64,000 nt of DNA from Elgaria multicarinata webbii (GCF_023053635.1 NC_086178.1:91806226-91870225), one strand, 5' to 3'; positions 20,661-31,231 are shown, counted from the first letter of the stretch. A program made the numbers and translations. The notes: a model not told the origin generated them from the sequence alone.

Positions 20661-22272
20661 CATCATGTAAGCTAAAACACAAATATGCACATTTAGGTCA
20701 GGGTAAACGTGTTTTATGCGTGTTTTAGCACCAGCTAGATGCTAGATGCTGTACAGCACACAGATGTGACAGCTATTTGTCCAGCAGTAGTGCAAGAAAT
20801 GTTACCAGCACCCACCTGCAATGAAATCCAAACTCAGAAGTAAGAATTGCTGAGTTCAGTGGGACTTTTTCTTTAATAACAGTACCCTCCTATACATTTC
20901 TACTCAGAAACAAGTCCCACTGAGTTCAATGAGGTTTATTCAGGTAAGTGGATATAGGAATGCAATCCTATACATACAGAACTGGAAATAATTCTCTTTT
21001 AAACTTGACAGGGCATATTTCTGAGTGGACACATAGAGGATTGTGCTGCAAATGTTTTTTAAAATTGCAGGCTTTAGTTGGATGAATCATGTTTAAGGCT
21101 GAAACCCGACGCTCGCATACCAGGGAGTAAGTCTAATGAAGCTGGGTGGCGCTTACTTTTTAATATAATGCTTAGGACCAGACTGTACTGTATATTCAAA
21201 CATGTCTACTGAAATGCCAGTCTGTCTGATGAGAGCAGAGGGACAGAAGAAGAAAAGCTCAAACCAATCCAAGACCGAAACCAAGAGAGGCTTTGAAAAT
21301 GATGACAAGGAGAAGCAACAACCCTACAAGAGTGTTTAATCCTTGAAGAATGCTACAGGGTTGTCATTGTTGTTTTTAACACACATTATTTAAAGATGCT
21401 AAATCAAAATTCCAAAAATGAAGGGTATGATGGCATCCAGCGGTTATTAAACTCAAGTACTTAAGAAGCACTATTCCAGTTTGCTTATTCTTTGTGGATC
21501 ACACCATGCCTGGGGTTTTGTTTGCTTATTTGTTTTTAACCTTGAAGAACTGGAACCCCCTTTCTTACCACATGGGAATGCACTTCAAAGGCTTTCAAAT
21601 TAAAACTCCACTGCTACATTTGTCCTCTGCGTCCACCACCCTGCTAAGCAAAATGCATACATAGGAGAAACACCACCAGGTAGTGGTGTAACTTGTGTGT
21701 GTTTTTTTAAAAAAATGTACTGCAGTCACTCACAGTGTTGAAAAGGCAAGCTGATTTTCAGTATACATTTTTTAACTGGAAAATGAGTTGCCTCTTCAGC
21801 ATGTGGCAGAAACTTCAAAGAATCTCCAACATTTTCCTGTAATGTTCATCATAGTCTCAAGGCCTATCTGAAAGTGCACCAGCGACTTGATCCAGGTAGG
21901 ATGGTACCTGCAATTGAAGAATCACTGTCTAATATTAGACATGGCTAGCATAGCTCTGGATTAAGTTGCACTGCTCCCTTAAAAATGATTGCAATATTTC
22001 AGTACATTGGGACTAGTGTGAGAAGGTAAATCCATACTTTCCATGCCCCATTTTGTCCTGCCCTCTTTACCCCATATGTTAACAGCGAGATCCTATGCGC
22101 ATGTGTGTATAACTTGCCATGTTTTAGCACGGCACAATCTTTAATCCGAATCTTTAATCTGTACTTGGAACGGCACTGGCAATGAAGAATTGACATTATT
22201 TTTCAATAGAACCTAACTTTCTAGCAATGGTGCCATCTTCTGCACACTTGTGGAGCTCAGGCCTGTCGCAAG
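20661..22272. repeat. R-type repeats in otherwise unassigned sequence
   Basis: R copies lie at 20,830-20,885 (half), 20,883-20,976 (CTCAGAAACAAGTCCCACTG, complete) and 21,100-21,190 (diverged). The remainder, 21,200-22,270, shows no exon and no repeat I can name. Confidence 0.5.
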
Positions 22273-22640
22273 AATTTATTTATTTATTTACATTTATATA
22301 CCGCCCCACAGCCGAAGCCCTCTGGGCGGTTCACAAAATCTAAAACCAGTAAACATTAAAAATATACAAAATTTAAAAAACATCAGAGACATAAAAACAA
22401 CAGCATCCATTTAAAACAACAATTCTGGGGTTCATTAAAAAACAAACTTAGCGTTCAATGCCTTTAAATGCCTGGGAGAAGATGAAAGTCTTGACCTGGA
22501 GCCTGAAAGATAACAATGTTGGCAGCAGGTGAGCCTCATCGGGGAGTTCATTCCACAGTCAGGGGGCCACCACCGAAAAGGCCCTCTCCCTTGTTGCCAT
22601 CCTCCGAGCACTCCGTGCCACCGAGAAGTGGGTTAGTGGG
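22273..22640 (-). repeat. LINE 3'UTR, reverse orientation
   Basis: TTTATTTATTTACATTTATA, then ACCGCCCCACAGCCGAAGCC and TCTGGGCGGTTCACAAAATC are the mirror of the tail at 20,300. Further along, AGTTCATTCCACAGTCAGG and ACCGAAAAGGCCCTCTCCC belong to the same LINE's 3'UTR. About 370 bp survive, without a reverse-transcriptase frame. Confidence 0.7.
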
Positions 22641-23399
22641 GGCCTGCTCCCCCCATTTCCTCTGCCTCCCTTTATTTATTTATTTATTTTTACAAATAAA
22701 TGCTTTTTTAAAAGTTTACAATTTTGTCTTTAAAAGGCCTGAAAACCATATGAACTGCCCACCGTGTTTTGGCGTCCCACCCTTCGAACTTTTCGGCTGG
22801 CTACGGTCCTGGTGGGGCTTGCTTCCGAGTAAACAAGCATAGGATCGGGGCCCACGTGGGTGTGTGTTTTAGAACCTTAGGCTAAAATGGAATAGATGAT
22901 GCGAAGCGATGGCACACGGAGCCGTTCCTCGAGAACGGGAAGAATCGCAAGGCACGGAACTTCGTGCCAAAGCTGTGCGCGGAATAGCTCTCCAGCCGCT
23001 CAGAGAATTTCCCTCACAACACCCCCCAAATAATAATCCTAAACATGTCCGCAAACCTGCACGTATGTAAACAGGTCTCGTGCCCCCAGCGACGATGCGT
23101 TGGTGCTAAGAGAAAGTATTGATGATTCCGAAGGCCAGGGAAGTGTCGCCAAACCAGCTCCAAACTGGGAACCATTATTTTAGGAGAAAACAAAATAAAA
23201 CACGAGGGGGGAGTTTAAGGATTTCGTGCGCACTTCAAAACAAAACACGAAACAAAAACTTTTGGACTGCAACCTATCCTACTGCGAAGGAAGCCACGTC
23301 GAAGCCGTGAGGGGCTTACTTCTGAGAACGCAGCACGCATTAGATCGTGCGAGCAGCACGTCTGACCGCCTCCCAGCCGTCGCCTGGAGAGGCTCCAGC
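22641..23399. other. Promoter-proximal flank with R-type fragments
   Basis: (TTTA)n lies at 22,671-22,690. R-type halves are at 22,812-22,850 (CTTGCTTCCGAGTAAACAAG) and about 23,305-23,352 (GGGCTTACTTCTGAGAACG). CpG content begins to rise after 22,900. No exon is supported. Confidence 0.45.
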
Positions 23400-23450
23400 T
23401 CCGAGATTCGGGAGCCACGTTTTCCGCCCAGCCTAGCTTCGCCGTTTGGG

Positions 23451-23479
23451 TGCGTGTGTGTGCGCGCGCGCGTGTGTGC
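23451..23479. promoter_or_regulatory. Z-DNA-prone alternating tract
   Basis: Twenty-nine bases alternate pyrimidine and purine without a break: TGCG, a (TG) run, a (CG) run and a final (TG) run. Such (CG)/(TG) runs are the classic sequence for left-handed DNA under negative supercoiling, which forms behind or upstream of polymerases at active promoters. A role here is inference from sequence and position about 80-110 bp before the GC box. Confidence 0.55.
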
Positions 23480-23664
23480 CCATGCCTGAGATGGGTTGGC
23501 CGTCGCTAGCTCCCTGCCGGCCCCCTTCGCTGAGCTGATTCAGGCGCTCCGCTTGTCGCCCGCCCCCTCTGGCGGGGCCCCGCTCCAGTCCCCTTAGCTC
23601 CTGGGCTCGCTCTTCTGCGTGCGGGACACCTTGGCATTGTAGAAGGAGGCTGGGCAGGGGTAGG

Positions 23665-23682
23665 ATGCAAGTCGCTCGCTAG
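23665..23682 (+). CDS. Upstream ORF 1 (5 codons)
   Basis: ATG CAA GTC GCT CGC TAG lies in the probable 5' leader of the signal-peptide gene. It exists in the mRNA only if transcription starts upstream of it. Such minimal upstream ORFs usually reduce main-ORF initiation. No peptide function is implied. Confidence 0.35.
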   Translation: MQVAR

Positions 23683-23736
23683 CAAAGCCGCCGCCGCCGC
23701 CTCCCCAGCCAAGAGAGCGACGCGCAATCTGCAGGC

Positions 23737-23799
23737 ATGAGAGCCCAGCAGCGGCGACGGAGACAGCAGCAGCAGCAGCAAGCGCGGCTGCCGCTTTGA
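23737..23799 (+). CDS. Upstream ORF 2 (20 codons, Gln/Arg-rich)
   Basis: It starts at ATG 23737 and ends at TGA 23797-23799. The peptide has four consecutive arginines followed by six glutamines (CAG repeats). Its stop is in the same frame as the main ATG at 24139 and is the last in-frame stop before it, so the two are separate ORFs. No further ATG occurs in any plus-strand frame between 23,800 and 24,138. Translation and effect on the main ORF are inference. Confidence 0.4.
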   Translation: MRAQQRRRRQQQQQQARLPL

Positions 23800-24080
23800 C
23801 CCGCCGGAGAGCTCTGTGTTGGTCCCAAGTTGGGCGAACGAGGAGCGGCGCAGCAGCCTGGCACTGGGCGAGGGGTCGGGCGGCAGAGGCGACCCGCTTC
23901 CTCCGGCTCTCCGGCTCTCTTGGCCTCTGTGGCTCCAGAGTCGCCGCGACCCGCGTCCCCAAAGCGTGGCTGCGAGCGAAGTCTTGGGGCTCCTTCGGGT
24001 GGGGAGGCTGCTGCTTTGGAAGGGTTGCAGAAGGAAGAAGAGGACGCCTCTGGAGAGGAGGACGAGAAAGCGGCGGCGCA

Positions 24081-24103
24081 GGAGGAGGAGGAGGAGGAGA
24101 AGG
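24081..24103 (+). promoter_or_regulatory. GGA-repeat tract in 5' leader
   Basis: Six GGA repeats followed by GAAGG lie 36-58 nt upstream of the start codon. GGA repeats in RNA can form two-layer G-quadruplexes (established for (GGA)4 oligonucleotides), which often slow ribosome scanning. The structure here is predicted, not shown. Confidence 0.4.
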
Positions 24104-24138
24104 CGAGAGGGAGACGCCGCAGCCTTCGCCGGGGAGCA

Positions 24139-24229
24139 ATGCCTTCTGCCTGGAGCCGGGGAGTTTCTGGCCCCGGCGTGGTCGTCCTGCTCCTGCTGGC
24201 TGTTTGCAAGCCCAGGCTTTGCCACGCAG
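24139..24229 (+). CDS. First coding exon: signal peptide of an unidentified secreted or membrane protein
   Basis: ATG at 24139 (context GCAATGC, G at -3) is the first in-frame ATG after the last upstream stop. It opens 30 codons plus one base. Residues 1-13 (MPSAWSRGVSGPG) form the n-region. Residues 14-22 (VVVLLLLAV) form the hydrophobic core. Residues 23-30 (CKPRLCHA) fit the -3/-1 rule, with cleavage likely after Ala30. The exon ends CAG with donor GTGAGC (24,230), close to the vertebrate consensus, leaving phase 1 with G as the first base of the split codon, so the next residue is Gly, Ala, Val, Asp or Glu. A signal-peptide exon with a phase-1 boundary and a very long first intron is typical of cell-surface receptors and adhesion proteins (Eph, Ig-superfamily, insulin-receptor and syndecan-like genes share this layout). 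I do not recognise the peptide, and signal peptides diverge too fast to name the gene. Confidence 0.8.
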
Positions 24230-24235
24230 GTGAGC
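24230..24235 (+). other. Splice donor of exon 1
   Basis: CAG|GTGAGC is close to the consensus 5' splice site. Without splicing, the frame continues eight more codons past the junction codon and stops at 24,256-24,258, so a retained intron would yield only a signal peptide plus a short tail. Confidence 0.75.
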
Positions 24236-25143
24236 GCAGCCGCGGAGTCGGCTCGTGAGAACGCGAAGGGAGACCCGTGTGTGTGTGTGCGGCGGCGGGG
24301 GTGTTTTGCACGTCTGTTGCTCACGCGGCGGCTTCTGTCGGTGTGTTTGCGCCTCCGGACGTGGCTTTCGGGCTCCAAAGGTGGAGATGAGCGAGACCCC
24401 CCTCCTTTCCCACACCGTGCCCCAAACCAGTAAAGTTTCCCCCGGGCTCCCCGATCTCCCCCCCCCTTCCCTCCTCTTTCCACCCCACTCCCCCTTTCCC
24501 CTCGGTTCTCTTCTGCTGCCTCGTCTGGATTCTCCTACCCGGGATTCTTTCGGAATGCGAGCTGGACTTTAATAACAGGCTCGCAGGCAGGAAAAGAGGA
24601 AAGAAAGCAAAAAAGACCAAACAGAAGTCCAGAAAAGCCAAACGGCCGCTGCGCTCTCTCCCTCTGGCGGCGCTCCCCTCCCATTGCCGAGCAGCAGCAC
24701 CCCCCCTTCCCCCTTCCCCCTTTCGGTAATTGAAAACCCCAAACAAGGTTGTTATTAAGCTGGGTTGGGGAGAGAGGAGGGCGGCGGCGGCGGCGGCTTG
24801 GCTCGAAAGATCCCGCTGATGCGACGGGATAGTTTCCTGCCGTTCTTGAACCTAGTCATTTAGGGGACGGGAGGAAAGGAAAGGAAGGTGGGCGATGGTT
24901 TCGGTCGGTTTCAAGGGCGAGGGACCGGGGAAGAAGTCGCGGTGGCGAGGCGGCCGGGGGGTGGGGGGAGAGGACGAAGTCTGGGAGGAGGCAGTGAAGG
25001 TTTTCGATTGCAGAAAATGTAAAGCGCCCGGAGATGTTCGGGGATGCATTTTAAGCTTCATCACACCGGGGTGCGTGGGGGGGGGGACACACGCTCCCTA
25101 CCGTCGCTTCTCCGCCCGTGCTTTCGTTCCTCAGTTACTTCCT

Positions 25144-25365
25144 CTTAGCCAGGTTTACTCAGGAGTAGTGTCACAGTGTTCAGTGGCGTTTGCTCACAAG
25201 TAAGCGTGCCTAGGATTTCGGCCTGAGCGTAGCTTGAAAGCGTCAAGAGGGTGCGTGGTTTTAGCTTTTGATTCTTCCTTGGAAAAAGTTTGTGTGTGTC
25301 TTCCGGAAAGATGGAGGCACGCATCTTGGTGCATCTGGATTAGGTTTGGGATGTCGCCTTAAATC

Positions 25366-25405
<40 letters not shown>

Positions 25406-25572
25406 TTTTCTAGGGGTGGGGGTCGAAGTGTGTCTTACAGTGACACAGCCCGATCCTATGCACGTTTACTCGGAAGGCAAGCCCCTTCCTTTCCCTTCTT
25501 CCACCTTTGGCTGCGACCCTACACATGCTTACTTGGGAATAAGTTCCATAACATTGTGCTGCAGCTGTACAT
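25144..25572. repeat. R-type repeats around a (GT)n microsatellite
   Basis: One R copy at 25,144-25,222 (GTTTACTCAGGAGTAGTGTC) and two halves at 25,448-25,500 (GATCCTATGCACGTTTACTC) and 25,506-25,572 (ACACATGCTTACTTGGGAAT) flank a perfect (GT)n run at 25,371-25,404. Confidence 0.65.
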
Positions 25573-26032
25573 AGGTTTGTGGCATTAGGCTGTCATCTGA
25601 TGCATGGTTTCCACAGAGTCCGCCCCACTCGGTTCTGGATGAATGTGTATACATAGGATCATCAAGCTGTTAAATTAGTCTTTTTAAAAAGGGGATACAA
25701 CTCCCTTGATTTCCAGGTTCCTGCTTAATCTAGTGGAGTGAGAACTGATTTGTTTGCTTTTATACTTTTTATAAAGTATAAAGAGTTGGGCAGGGGGCTC
25801 ACTCCAGTATTAATTCAGTTTGTGTTGTTCTGAATCATCATCATGAATGCCCATTGTGGAAACCTGAACCTTTTAAAAAAGTATATTTTCAAAGCCCTGG
25901 AATGACAGGCCTGACTCTTTTTTCAGGGCCACGGTGGGTGAAATGTGAGTAAAAAAGTAATCTGGCTTCCTCCTCCTCCATTCCACCCCCAGAAATGGAC
26001 TAGGATGCCCCTTACTGAGCAGCATGTTACTC
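25573..26032. other. No exon or recognised repeat
   Basis: About 460 bp of unassigned intronic sequence. Confidence 0.3.
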
Positions 26033-26209
26033 TGGCCCCATTCAGAAGACACCTTAAACCATGGCTTTAACCACAGTGAATAAAGCAAAAAGCCTTATTA
26101 ACCATGGTTAATACCATGGTTTACGGTGTCTTCTGAACTTGGCCTGGCTTTATGGCTTAATCACTGTGGTTAAAGCCATGGTTTAAGGTATCTTCTGAAT
26201 AGGCCCTCT
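26033..26209. mobile_element. Foldback MITE, TTCAGAAGACACCTTAAACC family, copy 1
   Basis: GGCCCCATTCAGAAGACACC at the left is mirrored by GTATCTTCTGAATAGGCCC at the right. CATGGCTTTAACCACAGTG is mirrored by CACTGTGGTTAAAGCCATG. An extra internal mirror (ACCATGGTTTACGGTGTCTT) shows a compound palindrome of three arms. It is about 177 bp with no coding frame. A target duplication is not clear. Confidence 0.75.
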
Positions 26210-26410
26210 GAGTAGTTGTTGATCCGAGACTGCTATTCAAAGTAAATAACCTACGTCAAACCAGGCTGCTAATTTGAGGAGACTCTTTCATGAACTCTCC
26301 ACCGCGTCCCTGTTTCAGGCTGCAGGCCTAATGCTCCCCTTTTCTTGAGAGGAAGACCTTTTGCTCCCAATCCAGCTTGTCTAGTATTCGACTGTTAAAC
26401 TGTGATCCAG

Positions 26411-26482
26411 GGGACTGCAACCCTATACTCACCTCTTGAAGTCTGCAGGACTTACTTCTGAGTAGATGTGCATAGGGTGTCT
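26411..26482. repeat. R-type short palindromic repeat
   Basis: GACTGCAACCCTATACTCAC at the left and CTTCTGAGTAGATGTGCATA at the right are the paired arms. Confidence 0.7.
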
Positions 26483-28293
26483 TATTTGGAAGGAAGACTC
26501 ACAGATTCCATTATAATCTATTACCCCATAATAGCTTTGGGATGGGGATGATGTTGTAGGCCATTCCAGCAAAGAGGCGGATGGAGGCTTCCTTCCCAAG
26601 CAACGTATTTGGGGAAGAAGTTCCACTGAGTTCATTAGGACATCCTTTATGTAATGTGTTACAGAATTAAAGGATCGGGTGTGCCGTATTTGGGCAGTTT
26701 TTTTTACTCTTTAGACTAGAACTTAAGAGCTGAAGAAGAATCTTTATAACTTTCAGAATAGTCTCTTAAGGGGACTTCTGGAATTTTAGGATATATGGCC
26801 TGCTTTCTTTTCTTTCTTTTTTTAAGTGGACTGTTGGGTCTTTCAGGTTGATTAAGTAGTGTGTGTCTCTGGACTGTGCAACTAGAACTAGAAGTGTACT
26901 TATTGGAAAGATTTCTTGGTGGGAAAATATGTTCACAACTACCCTACAAGGGAGTTGCTTGTTCAGTTGAATTGGTATAAGTGTGGCAAGCTAAATATAT
27001 TGTATGAAACTGATATCTATGTTTATGTGTCCCATCCCTTTTTTAAAATATCCTCTTGCTTTAGGGGAAAGCATAGCAGACTTCAGCCCAAAGGAAAGGC
27101 TTCAAGTTCTTTGCTTCCCAGCCTCTCCTTCCATTTAATCTCCAGTGTGAACTGACTTGTACACCTTTATATTTTGCTGTTTATTTCTGGCTCTCTTGAC
27201 AGTGCTTTAATAACAGGGTTTTTTTTCCCTTTTGGGTGGCCCTTTGAAGGACAAGGCAAGCCCTTTATAACAAGGTACCTAATGATGATTTGGGCGAACG
27301 CTGATGATGGATCAGAATGTTCCTAATTGCTGATAGTAGCTGTGTATGTTGAGCAGCTACTAATAAGTACACTGGGTGCATTGTGTTGTTTTTTTTAGGG
27401 TGCTGTTTGCTCTGGTTTCCAAAGAGCTCACTTGTAATTAACTAGAATCAAATTATAATTTGCTCAGAGTCTGGGACTTTAAAGATGTATTTTGAAGTTG
27501 CAGTTAATGATAGGGGAGAGAGGGCCTGAGTGAACAGAGGACATTGTTTAAAGGGATTCTGGAATGTGAAATAGGAGTCACTGCTTGAAGGACTTCTCCG
27601 AGTACATTTATAGATATGCTTTGCTATAAAATTAAAGAGGACTGAGCCCACGGAGTGGAGTTCTGCTAAGCAGGGGCCCTCTGTTGCATTCCTTTAGCAT
27701 TCTGAACATCTGCTGGAATAAAGGAAGGTTTGAGAGTGAGATGAAAATAAGCTAAGACCCCAACTTGAAGTAGGAGCCAGCCTCTTAAAAAATAATATGA
27801 TGGTTTAGGGATAGGTGATGAACAGGATGGAGGGGGGGGGGGGAGGAAGAAGGGACTGGAGGTTAGGCTGGTGAGGGCCATGAGTCGGTTCTTAGCTGCC
27901 CCTGCTGTTATCTCCAGCTTTGAATCTCATTGATGTTCTCTTTTTGCTGGCTGAGCAAATGATAAGCCTGTTGAGGATTCCATGCTTTTATTTAATAAGT
28001 ACCGCTTGAAATTCAGGCTCAGGGCTCCATAATGTGGGGATATGATGGCTTGAGTGAAGGAAATAATCACTTCAACTCTTAAGAATTACTTTTTAATTCC
28101 AGACCTTTGGTTCCTCGCTATTGCGTCAAACATTGACTTGAATTATGTGCACCTTGCCCATGCTGCTGTATCCAGTTTTGTGAGTGTGGCTAATGTTGGG
28201 ACAGGCTTTTAAATTTTCTTAGCCTTTTCCACCACTTAACAAAAGCCTTGCTTGTGCAACCAAGAGAAATTGTAGTGATGTGGAAGCTGAAAC
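26483..28293. other. No exon; unassigned intronic sequence
   Basis: About 1.8 kb with no supportable exon. An R-like half is at 26,585-26,640 and a G-run at 27,832-27,843. The rest looks unique. Confidence 0.35.
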
Positions 28294-28384
28294 ACTTTCA
28301 GGGCAGAATCCTACGCAGGTTTAGACAGGAAAAAGTCCTGCAGCTCCCAGCATTCCCCAGCTGAGAGCTGTAGCACTTTTTTTA
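28294..28384. repeat. Q-type palindromic repeat
   Basis: GCAGAATCCTACGCAGGTTT, then AAAAAGTCCTGCAGCTCCC and AGAGCTGTAGCACTTTTTTT. It abuts the next MITE directly. Confidence 0.65.
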
Positions 28385-28626
28385 GGGCCTGTTCAGAAGA
28401 CACCTTAAACCCTGCTGGTTAAGGCTTTTGGATAAGCAGCAGGATTTAAGGTGTCTAGTGCAATGCGTTTTGCTAAACCCGGCTCCCTCACTAACCACAG
28501 CCGGACCGTCTGCAGCAGGGGTAGTGGCTCTAACCATGGCTTAAAGTGTTGTGTGCAACAGCATGGCTTGTGGTTAGTGCTAACTCCAGAGAACCCTAGA
28601 GCCCAAAGTGTCATCTGAACAGGCCC
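28384..28626. mobile_element. Foldback MITE, TTCAGAAGACACCTTAAACC family, copy 2
   Basis: GGGCCTGTTCAGAAGACACC and the right end GTCATCTGAACAGGCCC are inverted. The interior is diverged from copy 1 (ATAAGCAGCAGGATTTAAGG). It is about 243 bp. Confidence 0.7.
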
Positions 28627-28659
28627 ATGCTGTTGGGATTCTACCTCCTCCTTGCTCTC

Positions 28660-29012
28660 TGCCAACCTTCCTCGATCTGGTGGTCTCCAAATTTATTATT
28701 ATCATCATCATCATCATCATCATCTATATCTCACCTTTTTTCCTCCAATGAACCCAAGGCTGCGTATATAATTCTCCTCTCCATTTTATCCTCACAACAA
28801 CAACCCTGTGAGGTAGGTTGGGCTGAGAGTCTGTGACTGGTCCAAAGTCACCCAGTGAGCTTCCATGGCTGAGTAGAGACTAGAGCCACGATCTGCTGAC
28901 TTTCAGTCCAACACTCTTAGCCACTACACCACACTGGCTGTGTTGTTTGGGGACGATGGAGGTTGTAGGCCAACACATCTAGAGAGTACTAGGTTGTGGA
29001 AGGCTGCTTTAT
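28660..29012. repeat. P-type repeat split by a T-type SINE
   Basis: The left P arm (ACCTTCCTCGATCTGGTGG, 28,666-28,693) and the right P arm (GAGGTTGTAGGCCAACACAT to TTGTGGAAGGCTGC, 28,944-29,012) are separated by a reverse-oriented T-type SINE. The SINE therefore inserted after the P copy. Confidence 0.7.
28694..28943 (-). repeat. T-type tRNA-derived SINE, reverse orientation
   Basis: The (ATC)n tail region at 28,694-28,725 is followed by ATTTTATCCTCACAACAACA, CCCTGTGAGGTAGGTTGGG, AGTCACCCAGTGAGCTTCC and the tRNA-like head ending ACTACACCACACTGGC. It is essentially full length. Confidence 0.8.
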
Positions 29013-31231
29013 AGTATAGAGTACACCCACCCACGTACTCTTGTCCAGCTTCACCAACTTTCTCGTTGCTGTGAAGGCTTCATTTGAGACAGGACTTGAC
29101 TCCTGAACCTTGTGTCATTACCAGAGTGGAGACCCGCAACTGTCGCAACAGTGCCACTAAGCATATGCAGAGTGCATTTCCTTCGCCGCTGAGTAAGCAC
29201 AGGCCCCCAGAGCATGCCTAGGATGAATAGGCAGCGCAGTGCCTATTTGCTGCATCACACTGTTTCCCTTTTGACCGTTTGCCACTGACTCGGGCTACTG
29301 TCCCATATATCCATTGTAACCCTCCAGCAAGGGAGACATGAAGATGCCGGCGTAATGTTTTCCTTTTAAGTGCAGATATAAAAAGCTGTCTTCAGCTGCA
29401 CATCACAGAAGTCAGGAAACCATAAAGTTTGATGGCTGCAGAGTTTGGGAAAGATCATCGCTATAAACGTTAGGGGCTTGGAGTGCCCTGGCAGGCAGCG
29501 ACAGGCAAGAGAGCTTGTAAGCTTTCCTTTCAAAAGACTTTGAAGCCTCTTTAACTTAACTGGTCATTTTCCTCCCACCTTGTAAAGCAGGAGGGGGCCT
29601 GCCTAATGCAGTAGGTGCGGGGATGTGTCACCAGGCTGGTCTGTGGCATTTGTTTGATGGTTATCAGAAGCATCTTGTAGCAAGCATGTCTTGGGGAGAA
29701 TATGGAAGGGGAAAACACTTGTTTTTACACTGTAATTAAAGTTCAGGACGGCTCTGCCAAACCTATCCATTCTTCCCCCAACCCACCAGCCCCAAATCAC
29801 CAGCAGGTATTATTCCAGCTTTTGGTGTACTTACAGTGTATATCTTTATTGCAGGACATGACTAACTAGTGCTGAATCTTCTCTTCCTGTGTTAACTTTC
29901 ACACTAATCAGTTCACTTCTCTGCAGTCTGTATTTTGCAGTTCCTTGTGTTGAAAAGATTCGCTCTGAAATTCCACCCCCCACCATCTGCATTGAGTATT
30001 CGGAGTCTATGCCATACCCTGTAGGAGACAATGTTGTAGCTGTTAGTGATTTTCCTGGCTGGTTGATCTAACAGATCCATAGTGCTGGATAGTTTACACT
30101 GTTATTTATGCCTTTAGCACTTGGTAGGGAGGATTATTCTGCTGGTTCTATGATTTTAACATGTATTTGGATCCATTTTGTGCTAGGTGCTGTACAGAGC
30201 ACAGATGGTTGTAGATTTCTGGCTGGAGGTATTGAGGCTGATTTATACTTGCAGGAGAACTGTGTGCTATAGCCCTACTGGGACTGTACCACTTCTGTAT
30301 GCAAGTGGAAGATTATATGATTGGATATAATCTATGTCCAATGCACTTTGCAACTGAAATGTTCGCACATAAGGGGGGAAGGGTTCTAGTTTGTCCTTCT
30401 CAGATGCTAACTTCTGCATATGAGGAGTTTATTCCTTTCTGTGGGGAAGCGTTCAGTCCTGTAAACCTCACAACACTTGCATTTTGAATTGCTGGCCCTG
30501 GGATGCCTGTGCCACATAATAGGTTGGATCCTAAACTTTCTTTAGAATGTGTCTCTCAGCTCATACTTCACAGTTGATGGAGGTGAAGGTAGGTCAAGGA
30601 TTGAGCCGTTCTTTTCCAGTACAGCTTTCCAACACTCATCTTCTCTTTGTGTGAATTCTCTAAACACAGCCCAAAAAGGAAAGTGACTCATACTAGATTC
30701 AGGCAACCATTTTTAACCCTGGGGCAAGACCAAGTGGAAAGGAAGATTTTCTTTCACGTTGGGCTCCAATACAGGACATTTTTCCGAATGTAGATTAAAT
30801 TAAACCCTGTGTAGATATTTTGGCCTAGTGAGCTTTGTATGCTACAGGAATATATCACTGTGTGTGTTGGCATAATGTTCTATGTGTGTGTGCGAGTGGA
30901 AGTGCAGTTATCTTGGGGAAGGGGATGGAGTTGGGCATGGCGAAATAGATTAGCTGCAGGTCCCAAATGAGAAGCAAAGATGGGTTGAACTCAGGATGTG
31001 GCTTAGAAAGGGAAACCACATGGCAGGATTGGCAGAGTCCAAGATAAATAACAAAAAGGGTGCGCAACATTTGGTGGAGGGCGGCTTCTGAACCTCTGTA
31101 CAGCAACACAACCATTTTTTGACACTTTTGGGTATATATTAGAATAATCTTTCAAGTTATTCAGAGTCTGTTGGACCGTGTGTTAGGACTCGCATTGGAA
31201 AGGTTACTCCGTTGCCCCATGAAGGCAAAAG
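29013..31231. other. No exon or recognised repeat
   Basis: About 2.2 kb with the lowest repeat density so far in the intron. Several frames of about 60-86 codons occur on both strands without splice signals or recognisable domains. This is a candidate stretch for conserved non-coding DNA, but conservation cannot be judged here. Confidence 0.35.

Larger units (their letters stand above)
23400..24960. promoter_or_regulatory. CpG island promoter
   Basis: GC and CpG rise sharply compared with both flanks, the typical appearance of a vertebrate CpG-island promoter. It contains a GC box (GCCCGCCCCC, 23,558-23,567), many CGG/GCC triplets (23,689-23,703) and the signal-peptide exon. No TATA box in a sensible place is evident, in keeping with this promoter class. 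The transcription start cannot be placed from sequence alone. It is likely between the GC box and the upstream ORFs at 23,665. Island limits are visual estimates. Confidence 0.8.

Noticed and set aside
23796-24433. Long plus-strand frames in the other two registers, and the upstream extension of the signal-peptide frame from 23,830
   Set aside because: These frames open at TTG or other non-ATG codons. The extension contains no ATG before 24,139 and would bury the signal peptide behind more than 100 acidic, low-complexity residues.
23506-24483. Minus-strand open frame of 325 codons (and overlapping frames of 273 and 210) across the CpG island
   Set aside because: GC-rich sequence has few stop codons by chance. 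The predicted proteins are low-complexity Ser/Arg/Pro/Ala runs, and the plus strand has a coherent signal peptide with a consensus donor in the same place.
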